The position numbers and the translations under genes are program-made. From Phycisphaerales bacterium UBA1926 (lineage in GTDB: Bacteria; Planctomycetota; Phycisphaerae; Phycisphaerales; UBA1924), in the NCBI GenBank assembly GCA_002337215.1, contig DDFO01000008.1:56769-72572 (forward strand): a DNA stretch of 15,804 nt, read 5' to 3'. Below the pieces are notes generated by a model. That model saw only the letters and a program-made list of their open reading frames with translations, was not told the DNA's origin and searched no databases. Below, one piece after another: positions 1 through 7,332 of this stretch (its first letter is position 1; each line of letters begins with the position of its first letter).

Positions 1-1150
1 GGATGGGGGTGATGTCGACGCCGTGTTCGCTGAAGAGGCGGAGGCCGTCCGCGTCGAGGCGTTGGGCTCTGAGGGATTGGCCATCGAACAGGCCCGCGCG
101 GAAGACGATGCTGAACTCACCCGTTGATCCGTCGCGGCGGACGATGGGGTCGAACTGCCGTTCGGGAGTGTCGGTGAGGCGGGCGCCCTCGATGGGGAAG
201 GCGAGCGAAGCGTCGGGGTTGACGATCTGGTAGCGGATGGGGGCTGGGGTCGTCGCGGTCTCGAAGCCCTTGGTCCAGACGTAGAGGAGTCGGCCGTGTG
301 TGGTGGCGATGGCGACGGGGGGCGTGTGGCGCGAGATGCCGTCGGTTGGCGGGGCCGGCATCGGGTTGATGGGTTGTGCCCAGACGGGTTGGCCGTTCGT
401 GTCGATGCGTTGGATAAAGGCTTGGCGTGTGTAGGCGAGGGGACTGTCCCATACGAGATAGAAGCCGTCGTCGGGGCGTGCGGTGTTGAGCGGGACGATC
501 GCGCGGATTGCGAAGTTGGAACCGCTCGGTGAAGCGAGGATGGTCGGGGTGTCCCAGACCGGTGAACCCTGGGCGTTGAGGCGGTCGAGGCGGATGCTCG
601 GCCCATCGATGGACGCGGCGATGAGATCGCCCGATGGCAGGGCGGCGAGGTGCTGGATGGCGACGGGTGAATCGGTGGTGAACCCCGGGCCCCAGATGGG
701 CGCGGCATTCTGCTCGTACGCGTTGAGGGCGTCCTGGCTGAGATCGCTCAGGCCTCGGGTGACGGCGACGGCGTTGCCAGTTGGGACGAGCAAGGGCGGC
801 ACGACGAATCCGCACGTGGGATCGGGCTGCACGGCGGCGCCGGTCTCGTTGAAGAGTGTGCCATCGCGGTCGATGCGGTTGAGCCGGACGACGCCTTCAT
901 CGAAGCCGCCGCAGTAGGACTGCTGCCAGGCGATCCATGTGTTGGTTTCGGCGTCGGTCTCGATGACGGCGAGGGTCTGCCGGCTGCCGAAGAACGTGGC
1001 CTCGGCGATGCCGAGTGTGATGGAGTCGTCCGGGGTCGTGGGCCAATCGGCGCGGACGGTCGATGCTGGGATGGCAACGAGGGTGAGGAGTGCTGCGGTG
1101 CGGATCGTTGCCAGACGGGTCGGCTGGGTGGTGGGTTGGCTGGACGGCAT
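1..1150 (-). CDS. Secreted repeat protein, N-terminal part (runs off the left edge)
   Basis: The reverse strand reads without a stop from ATG at 1150 to the left edge, 383 codons, so the C-terminus is missing. The start is supported by a purine-rich GAGAGGA seven bases upstream. Residues 1-34 look like a Sec signal peptide: an Arg-containing n-region, a hydrophobic stretch around AALLTLVAIPA (19-29), then small residues before ADWP. The mature part carries a loose repeat of the form R(L/I)(D/N)xxGxxxW/F at about 89-100 (RLNRIDRDGTLF), 187-199 (RLDRLNAQGSPVW), 246-257 (IQRIDTNGQPVW) and 362-373 (AQRLDADGLRLF). Such beta-rich repeats suggest a propeller-like extracellular protein, but no named family is certain. 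Two cysteines (80 and 113) could pair outside the cell. No enzyme motif is visible, so function is unknown. The gene lies downstream of the GH3 gene on the same strand but is separated by a terminator. Confidence 0.82.
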   Translation of the reverse strand, partial: MPSSQPTTQPTRLATIRTAALLTLVAIPASTVRADWPTTPDDSITLGIAEATFFGSRQTLAVIETDAETNTWIAWQQSYCGGFDEGVVRLNRIDRDGTLFNETGAAVQPDPTCGFVVPPLLVPTGNAVAVTRGLSDLSQDALNAYEQNAAPIWGPGFTTDSPVAIQHLAALPSGDLIAASIDGPSIRLDRLNAQGSPVWDTPTILASPSGSNFAIRAIVPLNTARPDDGFYLVWDSPLAYTRQAFIQRIDTNGQPVWAQPINPMPAPPTDGISRHTPPVAIATTHGRLLYVWTKGFETATTPAPIRYQIVNPDASLAFPIEGARLTDTPERQFDPIVRRDGSTGEFSIVFRAGLFDGQSLRAQRLDADGLRLFSEHGVDITPI

Positions 1151-1259
1151 GGCGGGGTCCTCTCATCGGCGTTCGTCTGGAACGAGGCTACCACGGGTGC
1201 TGGGGAGCAAGAGCCCTCTCTTGAGATGGGTTTCGATGGTCCGGGTGCGCAGAAAGAAA

Positions 1260-1277
1260 CCCGGACATTCGTCCGGG
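1260..1277 (-). terminator. Rho-independent terminator of the GH3 gene
   Basis: A 7-bp perfect stem CCCGGAC/GTCCGGG (1260-1266 with 1271-1277) closes a 4-base loop. In the minus-strand transcript it is followed by TTTCTTTCTG. It lies about 75 bases after the GH3 stop and about 110 bases before the start of the left-edge gene, so it should separate the two transcripts. Confidence 0.8.
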
Positions 1278-1352
1278 CTTCTACTCGGCCAGGTCCGGTT
1301 CGGGGCACGGACCCGGCTGGAGCGTCTTGTTGAGACCACGCGTTGACGAGGC

Positions 1353-3626
1353 TCAGTTGAGCGTGGCCTGGGCCTGCTGGTCGCCGATCATGAAGCGGAA
1401 CTCGCCGGGCTCGAAGACCTGCTTGCCGTCGGGGAAGGTGACGAGCAGGTCATCCTTGGTGAGCTTGAACATGACCCGCTTGGACTGGCCGGGCTTGAGG
1501 CTGATCTTGTCGAAGCCCTTGAGGCGCTTGCCGTAGGGCGTGACGCTCGCGACGAGGTCGGTGGCGTAGAGCTGGACCACTTCCTTGGTGGGGCGGTCGC
1601 CTGTGTTCTTGACGGTGGTGGAGATCGTCGCCTCGCTGCCGTTCCATTGGATGGCGAGGGGCTCGTACTCGACGTCGGTGTAGGACAGACCCGAGCCGAA
1701 CTCGAAGAGGGGGGCGACGGCGCCTTCCTGGAACCAGTTGCCGAGTCCTTCGCTGGTCTTGCGGTCGTAGGTCGCGAGGGCGCCGGTGTGGCGGGGGTAG
1801 GAGAACGGGAGACGGCCTGAGGGGTTGAGTTCACCCGCGAGGAGTTCAGCGATCGCGGTCGAGCCGTGCGGGCCGGGCTCACCCGCCCAGACGATGGCGC
1901 TCATGCCGGCTTCGACTTCGGCGAACGGGCGTGCGCGGTTGGTGACCATCACGAGGACGACGGGCTTGCCGGTGTCGATCATCGCCTGGGCGAGGTCGAG
2001 TTGGGCGCGGTCGAGATTGAACTCGTCGAGGTCGCCCGGCCGTTCGGTGGAGCCGATCTCGCCCAGGCAGAGGACGATGGTGTCGGCGAACTTGGCGGCG
2101 TTGGCGGCGGCGGTGATGCCGTTCTCGATCGGGGCGGTGTAGTCCGTGCCCGGCTTGTGGAGGATGCGGGAGTCGCCGAACTGGGTCTTCATCGCGTCGA
2201 CAACCGTGGGCGTGTCGGGGTACCACTCTTTGACCTGGCCCTGCCACGTGTACGACCACGCGCCGTAGAGGGCGAGGAGGTCGTCGGCGGCGGGGCCCGT
2301 CACGAGGATCTTGCCGTCACCGGCGAGCGGGAGGACGGGGGCGATGGTCTCGTCCTCGTTGTTCTCACCCTCGGCCCTGGGCGGGTTGTTGCGGAGCAGG
2401 ACGAGAGACTCGCGAGCCGCGTCGGCGGAGATGCGGTGGTGTTCGCGGGAGCCGACAGACGCGATGGCGTTGTCGCCTCCGACCGGGTTCTGGAAGAGAC
2501 CCAGGTCGTCCTTGAACTTGAGGATGCGGCGGACCGAGCGGTCGAGGGTGGACTCGCTGAGCTTGCCCTCTTCGACGAGCTCGATGACGTTGGTCGCGAA
2601 GTCGGTGGACTGGGCGACCATCGACATGTCGATGCCGGCCTCGATCGCCATCCGCGCGGCTTCCTTCTTGTCGGGCGCGACGCGGTGGACGGTGACGAGC
2701 TTGTTGATGTCTTCCCAGTCGGTCACGGCGACGCCCTCGAAGCCCAGCTCGCCCCGGAGGAGGTCGATGAGGATGTCGGGGTTGGCGTGGACGGGGAGGC
2801 CGTTGATCTCGCCCGAGTTGATCATGGTCGTCGCGGCGCCGGCGTCGAAGACGGCGCGGAAGGAGGGCAGGTGCGTGTCGACGAGCTCGCCTCGGGACAT
2901 GTAGACCGGGGTGCGGTCGCGGCCCGACTTGGGCGTCGAATAGCCCAGGAAGTGCTTGGCGGTCGCGGCGACGGTGTTGTCGCTCGCGAGCGTGTCGCCC
3001 TGCAGACCTTCAACGACCGACGACGCCATGACGGAGGTCAGGAGCGGGTCTTCGCCGAAGGACTCGAAGACGCGGGACCAGCGGGGCTCGCGGGCGAGGT
3101 CGGCGACGGGCGCGAATGTCCAGTGGGTCGCCTTGGCGCGGGTCTCTTTGGCGGTGACCTCGCCCGAGAGGCGGGCGAGTTCGGGGTTCCACGTCGCGCC
3201 CAGGTTGAGGTTGTGGGGAAGGATCGTGCCCTCGAGGAGGTAGTTGGCGCCGTGGACGGAATCGTCGGCGAAGACGACGGGGATGCCCAGACGCGTCTCC
3301 TGGGTGGCGAGGTCCTGGATCTGGGTGACCATGCCGCGCCAGCGGTCGAGCGGGAGAGCACCGTGCCAGACGCCGAAGAGCGAGCCGACGCCGTGCGTGA
3401 CGACGATGTCTCGGAGCTTGTCGTCGTTGATGGTGAAGGGGGAGCCCGGGGTTTCCTCGCCGTCGATGATGACGGAGATGTTGAGCTGGGTCATCTGCCC
3501 GGCCTTCTCGGCGACGGTCATCTCGCTGAGGAGGCGGTCGATGTCGGCAGCAGTGAGCGAGCCGGCGGGGGCCGACGCGGCGAAGAGCGTTCCGGCGGTG
3601 GCGGCTGTGAGCAGGTGCCTGCGCAT
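1353..3626 (-). CDS. Secreted glycoside hydrolase family 3 beta-glucosidase (BglX-like)
   Basis: A 757-residue GH3 enzyme, close to the usual length of the BglX group (about 765). It should remove terminal beta-linked sugars (glucose or xylose) from oligosaccharides outside the cytoplasm. ATG 3626 is chosen because AGGAG lies 8 bases upstream and the protein then begins with a signal peptide (MRRHLLTAATAGTLFAASAPAG); an upstream in-frame ATG at 3689 has no such features. With numbering from 3626, the N-terminal barrel shows FADDSVHGAN (119-128), FAPVADLAREPRW (171-183), KHFLGY (224-229) and the nucleophile motif GVAVTDWEDI with Asp303. The second domain shows GEIGSTERPGDLDEF (about 522-536), where the acid/base region of BglX lies, and GRLPFSYP near 604-611. 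A fibronectin-III-like domain closes the protein (about 680-750, containing KRLKGFDKISLKPGQ). VTDWEDI also resembles Bacteroidota xyloglucan-type GH3 enzymes. The exact substrate is not readable. Confidence 0.95.
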   Translation of the reverse strand: MRRHLLTAATAGTLFAASAPAGSLTAADIDRLLSEMTVAEKAGQMTQLNISVIIDGEETPGSPFTINDDKLRDIVVTHGVGSLFGVWHGALPLDRWRGMVTQIQDLATQETRLGIPVVFADDSVHGANYLLEGTILPHNLNLGATWNPELARLSGEVTAKETRAKATHWTFAPVADLAREPRWSRVFESFGEDPLLTSVMASSVVEGLQGDTLASDNTVAATAKHFLGYSTPKSGRDRTPVYMSRGELVDTHLPSFRAVFDAGAATTMINSGEINGLPVHANPDILIDLLRGELGFEGVAVTDWEDINKLVTVHRVAPDKKEAARMAIEAGIDMSMVAQSTDFATNVIELVEEGKLSESTLDRSVRRILKFKDDLGLFQNPVGGDNAIASVGSREHHRISADAARESLVLLRNNPPRAEGENNEDETIAPVLPLAGDGKILVTGPAADDLLALYGAWSYTWQGQVKEWYPDTPTVVDAMKTQFGDSRILHKPGTDYTAPIENGITAAANAAKFADTIVLCLGEIGSTERPGDLDEFNLDRAQLDLAQAMIDTGKPVVLVMVTNRARPFAEVEAGMSAIVWAGEPGPHGSTAIAELLAGELNPSGRLPFSYPRHTGALATYDRKTSEGLGNWFQEGAVAPLFEFGSGLSYTDVEYEPLAIQWNGSEATISTTVKNTGDRPTKEVVQLYATDLVASVTPYGKRLKGFDKISLKPGQSKRVMFKLTKDDLLVTFPDGKQVFEPGEFRFMIGDQQAQATLN

Positions 3627-3632
3627 GGAGCG

Positions 3633-3641
3633 TGCTCCTGT
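3633..3641 (-). promoter_or_regulatory. Shine-Dalgarno site that decides the GH3 start
   Basis: On the minus strand CAGGAG lies 8 bases before ATG 3626. No comparable site precedes the longer in-frame ATG at 3689, and the extra 21 residues would spoil the signal peptide. Confidence 0.7.
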
Positions 3642-3726
3642 TGGAAGTTGCGGTGCAGCGTGTCGCACGGACGCGACGCGCGGTGTCATCGGACAGGTGA
3701 CACGGTAAGAATCACGACGAAAAGAC

Positions 3727-3755
3727 AGAGGCCGGGTGTGTGGCCCGACCTCTGG
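3727..3755 (-). terminator. Rho-independent terminator of the pseudopilin-like gene at 3770-4840
   Basis: An 11-bp stem (3727-3737 with 3745-3755) closes a 7-base loop and is followed in the minus-strand RNA by TCTTTTT. The single non-Watson-Crick position is a G-U pair only in the minus-strand RNA, which supports this orientation. It lies 15 bases after the stop codon and before the GH3 gene, so GH3 must have its own promoter unless there is readthrough. Confidence 0.88.
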
Positions 3756-3769
3756 TGTGGTGCATCGGG

Positions 3770-4840
3770 TTACGGGCGAGAGCCGTCGGGGAGGCGGGGA
3801 TCGTTGATCCAGCCGTAGCGGTTGGCAAAGCCCAGTTCGTTGAGGTTCGGCGGGAGCGGTGCGCTCCAGTTGATGCTCTCAACGGCGGTCTGGCTGATGT
3901 AGCCGCTGGCCTGACCCTGGCCCCGGCGGACGGCGATGCCCGCGAAGTTGAAGCCGACCTCGAAGGCGTTGCGTTGCTCGAGGGTGGCGGTGCCACCCGG
4001 GATGTTGACGAAGGGATCGGTGCGTTCGATGGAGAGATCGAGGTAGACCCAGAAGCCCTTGCCGCCGTGGCGGTCGGTGAGGGAGTCCTTCTCGCCTGCG
4101 CGGCCGTCCTGGTAGTGCGTGTTCGAGATGACATCTTCTTCGACGAAGATGGGCAGGTTGCGGAGACGGCGGGCGCCGCCGTCGGCGGACATCGGTGTTT
4201 CGAGGAGGGTCTCCATATCCTGGAAATCCCATTGCGTGCCGTACCCGACCGGGCCGCCCACCTGGATGACGTCGAGGCGGAGATCGCTGCGGGCCCCGCC
4301 GGCGCCGGTGAGCATGGTGTAATCGAAGGCAAGATCGGCGCCGCGCCGCTGGAGCTCATCTTTGAATATCTCGGACAGCGTGAACTGGTTGGTCTCTGTG
4401 ATGCCACCCGCGGCGAGACGCTGGTTGTTGGGGCATTCGGCGATCTCATCGACCTCGCCCGCGTATTCGGCGACGAGACCGAAGTCGTCGGCTTCGCGGA
4501 GAACGTCGGCCGGGCCGTTGCCCGAAAGACGGAACCCCCAGTTGGCGTAGACGATGGAATCGGCGTCGGGTGTCCGTGCGGTCCGGTTGGTGCCCTGGAA
4601 CTGGCTCGGCCAGATCTGATCGTTGTTGTCGTTTGAATAGAGCGCGGTGAGGATGCCGATCTGCCGCATGTTGGACGAGCAGACCATCGCCTGCGCGGAT
4701 TCTCGGGCCTTGCCGAGTGCGGGGAGAAGGATGCCGATCAGCAGGGCGATGATCGCGATGACCACGAGCAATTCAATAAGGGTGAACGCGTGGCGCGGAT
4801 CACGGCTGGTCTGCTCGCGACGGAAGGGGTTCTGTGCCAT
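3770..4840 (-). CDS. Type II secretion / pseudopilin-like protein with prepilin N-terminal motif
   Basis: A 356-residue protein with a class III prepilin signal. A short basic leader is followed by [20 protein letters not shown], with predicted cleavage at A18/F19 and Glu23 at mature position +5. The hydrophobic helix spans about 19-42. ATG 4840 is preceded by AGGAGG with an 8-base spacer; the 42 extra in-frame codons upstream have no such support. The rest is a globular extracellular domain. A diverged form of the H-X9-DG signature is visible near residues 258-269: the His, the nine-residue gap and the Asp are kept, but the Gly is Leu. Position -1 is Ala instead of the usual Gly. In planctomycetes such proteins are numerous and mostly of unknown role, in pseudopilus assembly or as exported structural proteins. 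It is transcribed toward the GH3 gene, with a terminator between them. Confidence 0.88.
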   Translation of the reverse strand: MAQNPFRREQTSRDPRHAFTLIELLVVIAIIALLIGILLPALGKARESAQAMVCSSNMRQIGILTALYSNDNNDQIWPSQFQGTNRTARTPDADSIVYANWGFRLSGNGPADVLREADDFGLVAEYAGEVDEIAECPNNQRLAAGGITETNQFTLSEIFKDELQRRGADLAFDYTMLTGAGGARSDLRLDVIQVGGPVGYGTQWDFQDMETLLETPMSADGGARRLRNLPIFVEEDVISNTHYQDGRAGEKDSLTDRHGGKGFWVYLDLSIERTDPFVNIPGGTATLEQRNAFEVGFNFAGIAVRRGQGQASGYISQTAVESINWSAPLPPNLNELGFANRYGWINDPRLPDGSRP

Positions 4841-4847
4841 CCCAGTG

Positions 4848-4853
4848 GCCTCC
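4848..4853 (-). promoter_or_regulatory. Strong Shine-Dalgarno site of the pseudopilin-like gene
   Basis: AGGAGG on the minus strand, 8 bases from ATG 4840. It settles this start against the longer reading frame that begins at 4966. Confidence 0.75.
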
Positions 4854-5073
4854 TGCTTTTCGATATTGCGGCGTGGTGCGGGGCAAGCCCGGTCTCGCCT
4901 GGTTGTGCTGCGAGCCGCCCGAACGGCCCACGATAGTGTTGTAACAGTTCCGACACGATGAATCAAGTGCTGTACCGGACATTCAGGTGAGAAGTTCCGA
5001 TTGTCCGGGGTTTTCTGGCGTCTGCGTCGTTCCGGTCGGGAGGACTCTGCCGGTTCGACGGGGGATTGCCGAG

Positions 5074-5106
5074 AGGAAATTTTCCTGAAACTGTACCGGA
5101 ACAGTT
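5074..5106. repeat. Pair of adjacent palindromes, possible operator
   Basis: AGGAAA-T-TTTCCT (5074-5086) is a perfect odd palindrome. Two bases later AACTGTACCGGAACAGTT (5089-5106) is an 18-bp dyad with only its centre-flanking A/A pair mismatched. Half-sites of the second element recur at 4943-4949 and 4970-4979, nearer the pseudopilin-like gene. This layout suits a dimeric regulator, but none is encoded beside it. Confidence 0.5.
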
Positions 5107-5120
5107 GCGATCTGCGCCAG

Positions 5121-5160
5121 ATCAGGGATACTGATTCGTGGATATTGCCCTATATCCCTG
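5121..5160. repeat. Nested inverted repeats upstream of the 5381 gene
   Basis: CAGGGATA (5123-5130) pairs exactly with TATCCCTG (5153-5160). Inside and overlapping it lie ATCAG/CTGAT (5121-5125 with 5131-5135) and GGATAT/ATATCC (5140-5145 with 5152-5157). These structures compete with each other, since the outer stem uses bases of both inner ones. It could be an operator or an RNA leader structure for the plus-strand gene. Confidence 0.45.
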
Positions 5161-5336
5161 TTCGGGTGGTGCCCTGCTTGGCTGTTCAGCCCACATCGGC
5201 ACCTGAATCCGGGATTTGATGGCGTCGAAAGCGTCCTTTCGGGTGTTTTCGGGAGTATCTCGGCTCGCGATCTTCTGTCGATCGGGGCCGGATCTGGAGT
5301 GCATGAGTTGGTTCAACGCCGCTTTTGGGGGGCGCT

Positions 5337-5364
5337 GAACCGGGAAAACGGTTCGAAATTTCCC
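5337..5364 (+). promoter_or_regulatory. Two mutually exclusive hairpins just before the ribosome site of the 5381 gene
   Basis: GAACCG (5337-5342) can pair with CGGTTC (5349-5354), and GGGAAA (5342-5347) can pair with TTTCCC (5359-5364). The two stems overlap. The AAGGAG ribosome site follows at 5368-5373, four bases after the second stem, with a 7-base spacer to the ATG. Confidence 0.4.
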
Positions 5365-5380
5365 ACGAAGGAGACCTGGG

Positions 5381-6787
5381 ATGAAGACTGCAGCGACGAT
5401 CTTTGGACTTTCGGCGTTCGCGCTTGCCGCGACGGCCGGTTCGCCTGTCAACCTGCTTCAGAACGCGAGCTTTGAGGAGCCGGGCAACCCGCTGCTCGGC
5501 GAGGGCGCGTTCGCGAACTGGGAGACGTTTGGCAACGTGTCGCAGGCTGAGGAGAGCATGGTCGATCCGTTCGCGCCGGCGCCGCTCGACGGCAACTTCA
5601 GCGCGTTGATGTTCGGCGGCTTCTTCGGCCCCGGCGTGCAGAGCGACTCGGGCGCGTTCCAGATCGTGGACGTTCCGAACGCCGGTGGCAAGGCGTTCCG
5701 CGCGACCGTGAGCGTGCAGAGCCTCTCGACCGATCCGCTCGCGCCGCTCGACTTCGGGGACCCGGACATGAACGGGAGCTTCGGCCACCTTCCCCTGCTG
5801 CTGATGCAGTTCCAGGACGCGAACGGCGATCAGCTGTCGCAGCCCGAGGCGACCGTGTTCTCGGCGGACGTCGATCCGTTTGATCAGTGGCTCACGGTGA
5901 GCCTTGACGGCCTGGCCCCCGCCGGGACCGAGAAGATCAACGTCTTCTGCCTGTTCATCCAGTTTGGCGATGATGAGGGTTCGCTGTTCTGGGACTCGGC
6001 GTCGCTGATCGAAGTCGAGGACGGCGGCCCGGTCTGTGATCCGGGCGAGGACGATCCGAACAAGGACGTCGCCGATTCGACCGCCCCCTACGAGGGCTTC
6101 ATGAACGTGCTCGAACTCGACGGGGTCACCCCCGCGTTCGGCAGCGCCTGGGGCATCCCGGACCTGCAGGCCTCGTTCGACGACGGCGTGCCGAGCGTCA
6201 CCATGGCGCCGGCCGAGGTCGAGGACCCGAGCGATTTCTGGTACATCGGCGGGAACGGCGGCCCGGGCTCCGTGGGCAACAAGATCATGGACGCGAACCT
6301 GTTCCAGTCGACCCAGGGCTGCCTGGCCGGCCAGACGGTGACCTTCTCGGGCTACGTGCACGAGAACAGCCTGGCACCGGGGTACGAGGCGTCGATCTTC
6401 ATCCGCGACTTCGCGGGGAATTTCGCGACGTTCGAAGAGACGGTGATCCCGGCGGTTCCCGGCGAGTTCACGCTCTCGCTCGACACCATCGATGACCCGA
6501 CCCGCGTCGTGCAGTGGGGCTACACCCTCAACGGCCCGAACGTGTGGCCCGGCGATGCGGCGGCGCTCGGCACGGTGACCTACTCGAGCGTGCCCGCCAT
6601 GGGCGGCCCGTGCAACGCGGCCGACCTGGCCGAGCCGTTCGACGTGCTTGACCTGGGCGACATCGGCGCCTTCGTGGCCGGGTTCACCGGTCAGCAGCCG
6701 ATCGCGGACATCGCGGCGCCGTTCGGGGTCTGGGACCTCGGCGACATCGGCCTGTTCGTGACCGAGTTCACGGGTGGCTGCCCGTAA
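5381..6787 (+). CDS. Secreted protein with two beta-sandwich-like domains and a Cys-bounded dockerin-like C-terminus
   Basis: A 468-residue exported protein. A Sec signal peptide (MKTAATIFGLSAFALAATAG, 1-20) leads into VNLLQNASFEEPG (23-35), the typical opening of carbohydrate-binding-like or PEP-CTERM-associated beta-sandwich domains (CBM4/9 style). One such domain spans about 23-213 and a second about 232-404, joined by an acidic linker with DPGEDDP (220-226). The last 58 residues (411-468) begin with Cys411 and end in Gly-Cys-Pro (Cys467). They hold two repeats centred on DLGDIGAFV and DLGDIGLFV. This matches the GC-type dockerin-anchored domain I associate with Phycisphaerae, and its calcium ligands are degenerate (AEPF and AAPF replace the DxNxD loop). 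No catalytic motif is visible. The start has AAGGAG at 7 bases. Its role may be glycan binding or cell-surface attachment; this is inference. Confidence 0.88.
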   Translation: MKTAATIFGLSAFALAATAGSPVNLLQNASFEEPGNPLLGEGAFANWETFGNVSQAEESMVDPFAPAPLDGNFSALMFGGFFGPGVQSDSGAFQIVDVPNAGGKAFRATVSVQSLSTDPLAPLDFGDPDMNGSFGHLPLLLMQFQDANGDQLSQPEATVFSADVDPFDQWLTVSLDGLAPAGTEKINVFCLFIQFGDDEGSLFWDSASLIEVEDGGPVCDPGEDDPNKDVADSTAPYEGFMNVLELDGVTPAFGSAWGIPDLQASFDDGVPSVTMAPAEVEDPSDFWYIGGNGGPGSVGNKIMDANLFQSTQGCLAGQTVTFSGYVHENSLAPGYEASIFIRDFAGNFATFEETVIPAVPGEFTLSLDTIDDPTRVVQWGYTLNGPNVWPGDAAALGTVTYSSVPAMGGPCNAADLAEPFDVLDLGDIGAFVAGFTGQQPIADIAAPFGVWDLGDIGLFVTEFTGGCP

Positions 6788-6835
6788 TGATCTGAACCGG
6801 CCCGCTCGCTGAGCGGCGCCGTTCTCAATCAATGA

Positions 6836-6866
6836 CCGCCGTCGCGGAAACGCGACGGCGGTTTTT
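6836..6866 (+). terminator. Strong Rho-independent terminator after the 5381-6787 gene
   Basis: A perfect 11-bp stem (6836-6846 with 6851-6861) closes a GAAA tetraloop and is followed directly by TTTTTC. It starts about 49 bases after the stop codon. The U-tract is on the plus strand only. Confidence 0.95.
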
Positions 6867-6870
6867 CATT

Positions 6871-7240
6871 GGGCCCCGGTCTTCGGCACGCAGGGCGTGA
6901 TGCCTGCTGACAGGATCACCACCCGCGTCGACAGGGACCGTCCACGGCTCTCGCAAATCGGCGGGCCTGGATGCGGGGTGTGCCTGCTGCGGGAGCGGGA
7001 CGAGGGAGGCGCGGGAGCGGCAGGGTTCGGAGTCATGTCCGGGGTATCGGGACACGCTCGTGTTCTTGCTGGCGGTCTTGCTGGCGTGTGCCGATGGACC
7101 CGCCGAATCGTCGTGCGTTGAGGACTGGGCCGGGCGTTTCTCGATGGGGTGGTCCCGAGATCGATGGTGCTCTGTCGCGATGACAAGAATGGGACGCGGG
7201 CGGGACGAGGGCGGACGGATTCGGTTGAGCGTGCCGCGCA
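6871..7240. other. Convergent intergenic stretch with no supported gene
   Basis: This stretch lies between the terminators of two genes that converge. Short reading frames exist on both strands but have no ribosome site or protein-like composition, and some run through the terminator hairpin. The twelve-base string GCGGGACGAGGG occurs at 6995-7006 and 7200-7211, which may be chance in GC-rich DNA. Nothing else was recognised. Confidence 0.6.
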
Positions 7241-7245
7241 GAAAA

Positions 7246-7274
7246 CACCCCGGCGGTGCTGGCCCGCCGGGGTG
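7246..7274 (-). terminator. Rho-independent terminator of the PstS-like dockerin gene
   Basis: A perfect 11-bp stem CACCCCGGCGG/CCGCCGGGGTG (7246-7256 with 7264-7274) closes a 7-base loop. It is followed on the minus strand by TTTTCTGC. It lies about 58 bases after the stop at 7333. Confidence 0.92.
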
Positions 7275-7332
7275 ATGAATTGCTGGTCCGATGTCCGCGT
7301 CAGGGTCCGTCCGCCGAGCGGACGGTGCCGGT

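Larger units (their letters stand above)
4841..5380. other. Divergent intergenic region without a gene, rich in palindromes
   Basis: This 540-base region lies between two genes that diverge, so both promoters should be inside it. No reading frame here has a convincing start, ribosome site or protein-like composition. It is less GC-rich than its surroundings in places (around 5074-5100 and 5139-5160). It holds several exact inverted repeats, listed separately. The ten-base string CTGTACCGGA occurs at 4970-4979 and again at 5091-5100, and AACAGTT occurs at 4943-4949 and 5100-5106. No clear -35/-10 pair could be picked for either gene. Confidence 0.6.

Noticed and set aside
117..815. A 232-codon minus-strand frame made mostly of Arg, Pro and His
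   Set aside because: It is a frame-shifted shadow of the left-edge gene, which reads continuously from 1150 with a signal peptide and repeats.
1866..3818. A 650-codon open frame on the plus strand
   Set aside because: It is antisense to the GH3 gene, which has full family motifs. The composition is typical of a shadow frame.
5123..5160. CRISPR-like or mobile-element end repeats
   Set aside because: Inverted repeats are present but there are no regularly spaced copies, no transposase and no target-site duplication.
5186..6832. A 548-codon open frame on the minus strand
   Set aside because: It is antisense to the 5381-6787 gene, rich in Arg, His and Val, and runs into the terminator at 6836 and the upstream palindromes.
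7060..7275. A small plus-strand frame starting VFLLAVLLACADG, like a lipoprotein signal
   Set aside because: There is no ribosome site, the rest is shadow-like, and it runs through the terminator hairpin at 7246-7274 of the opposite gene.
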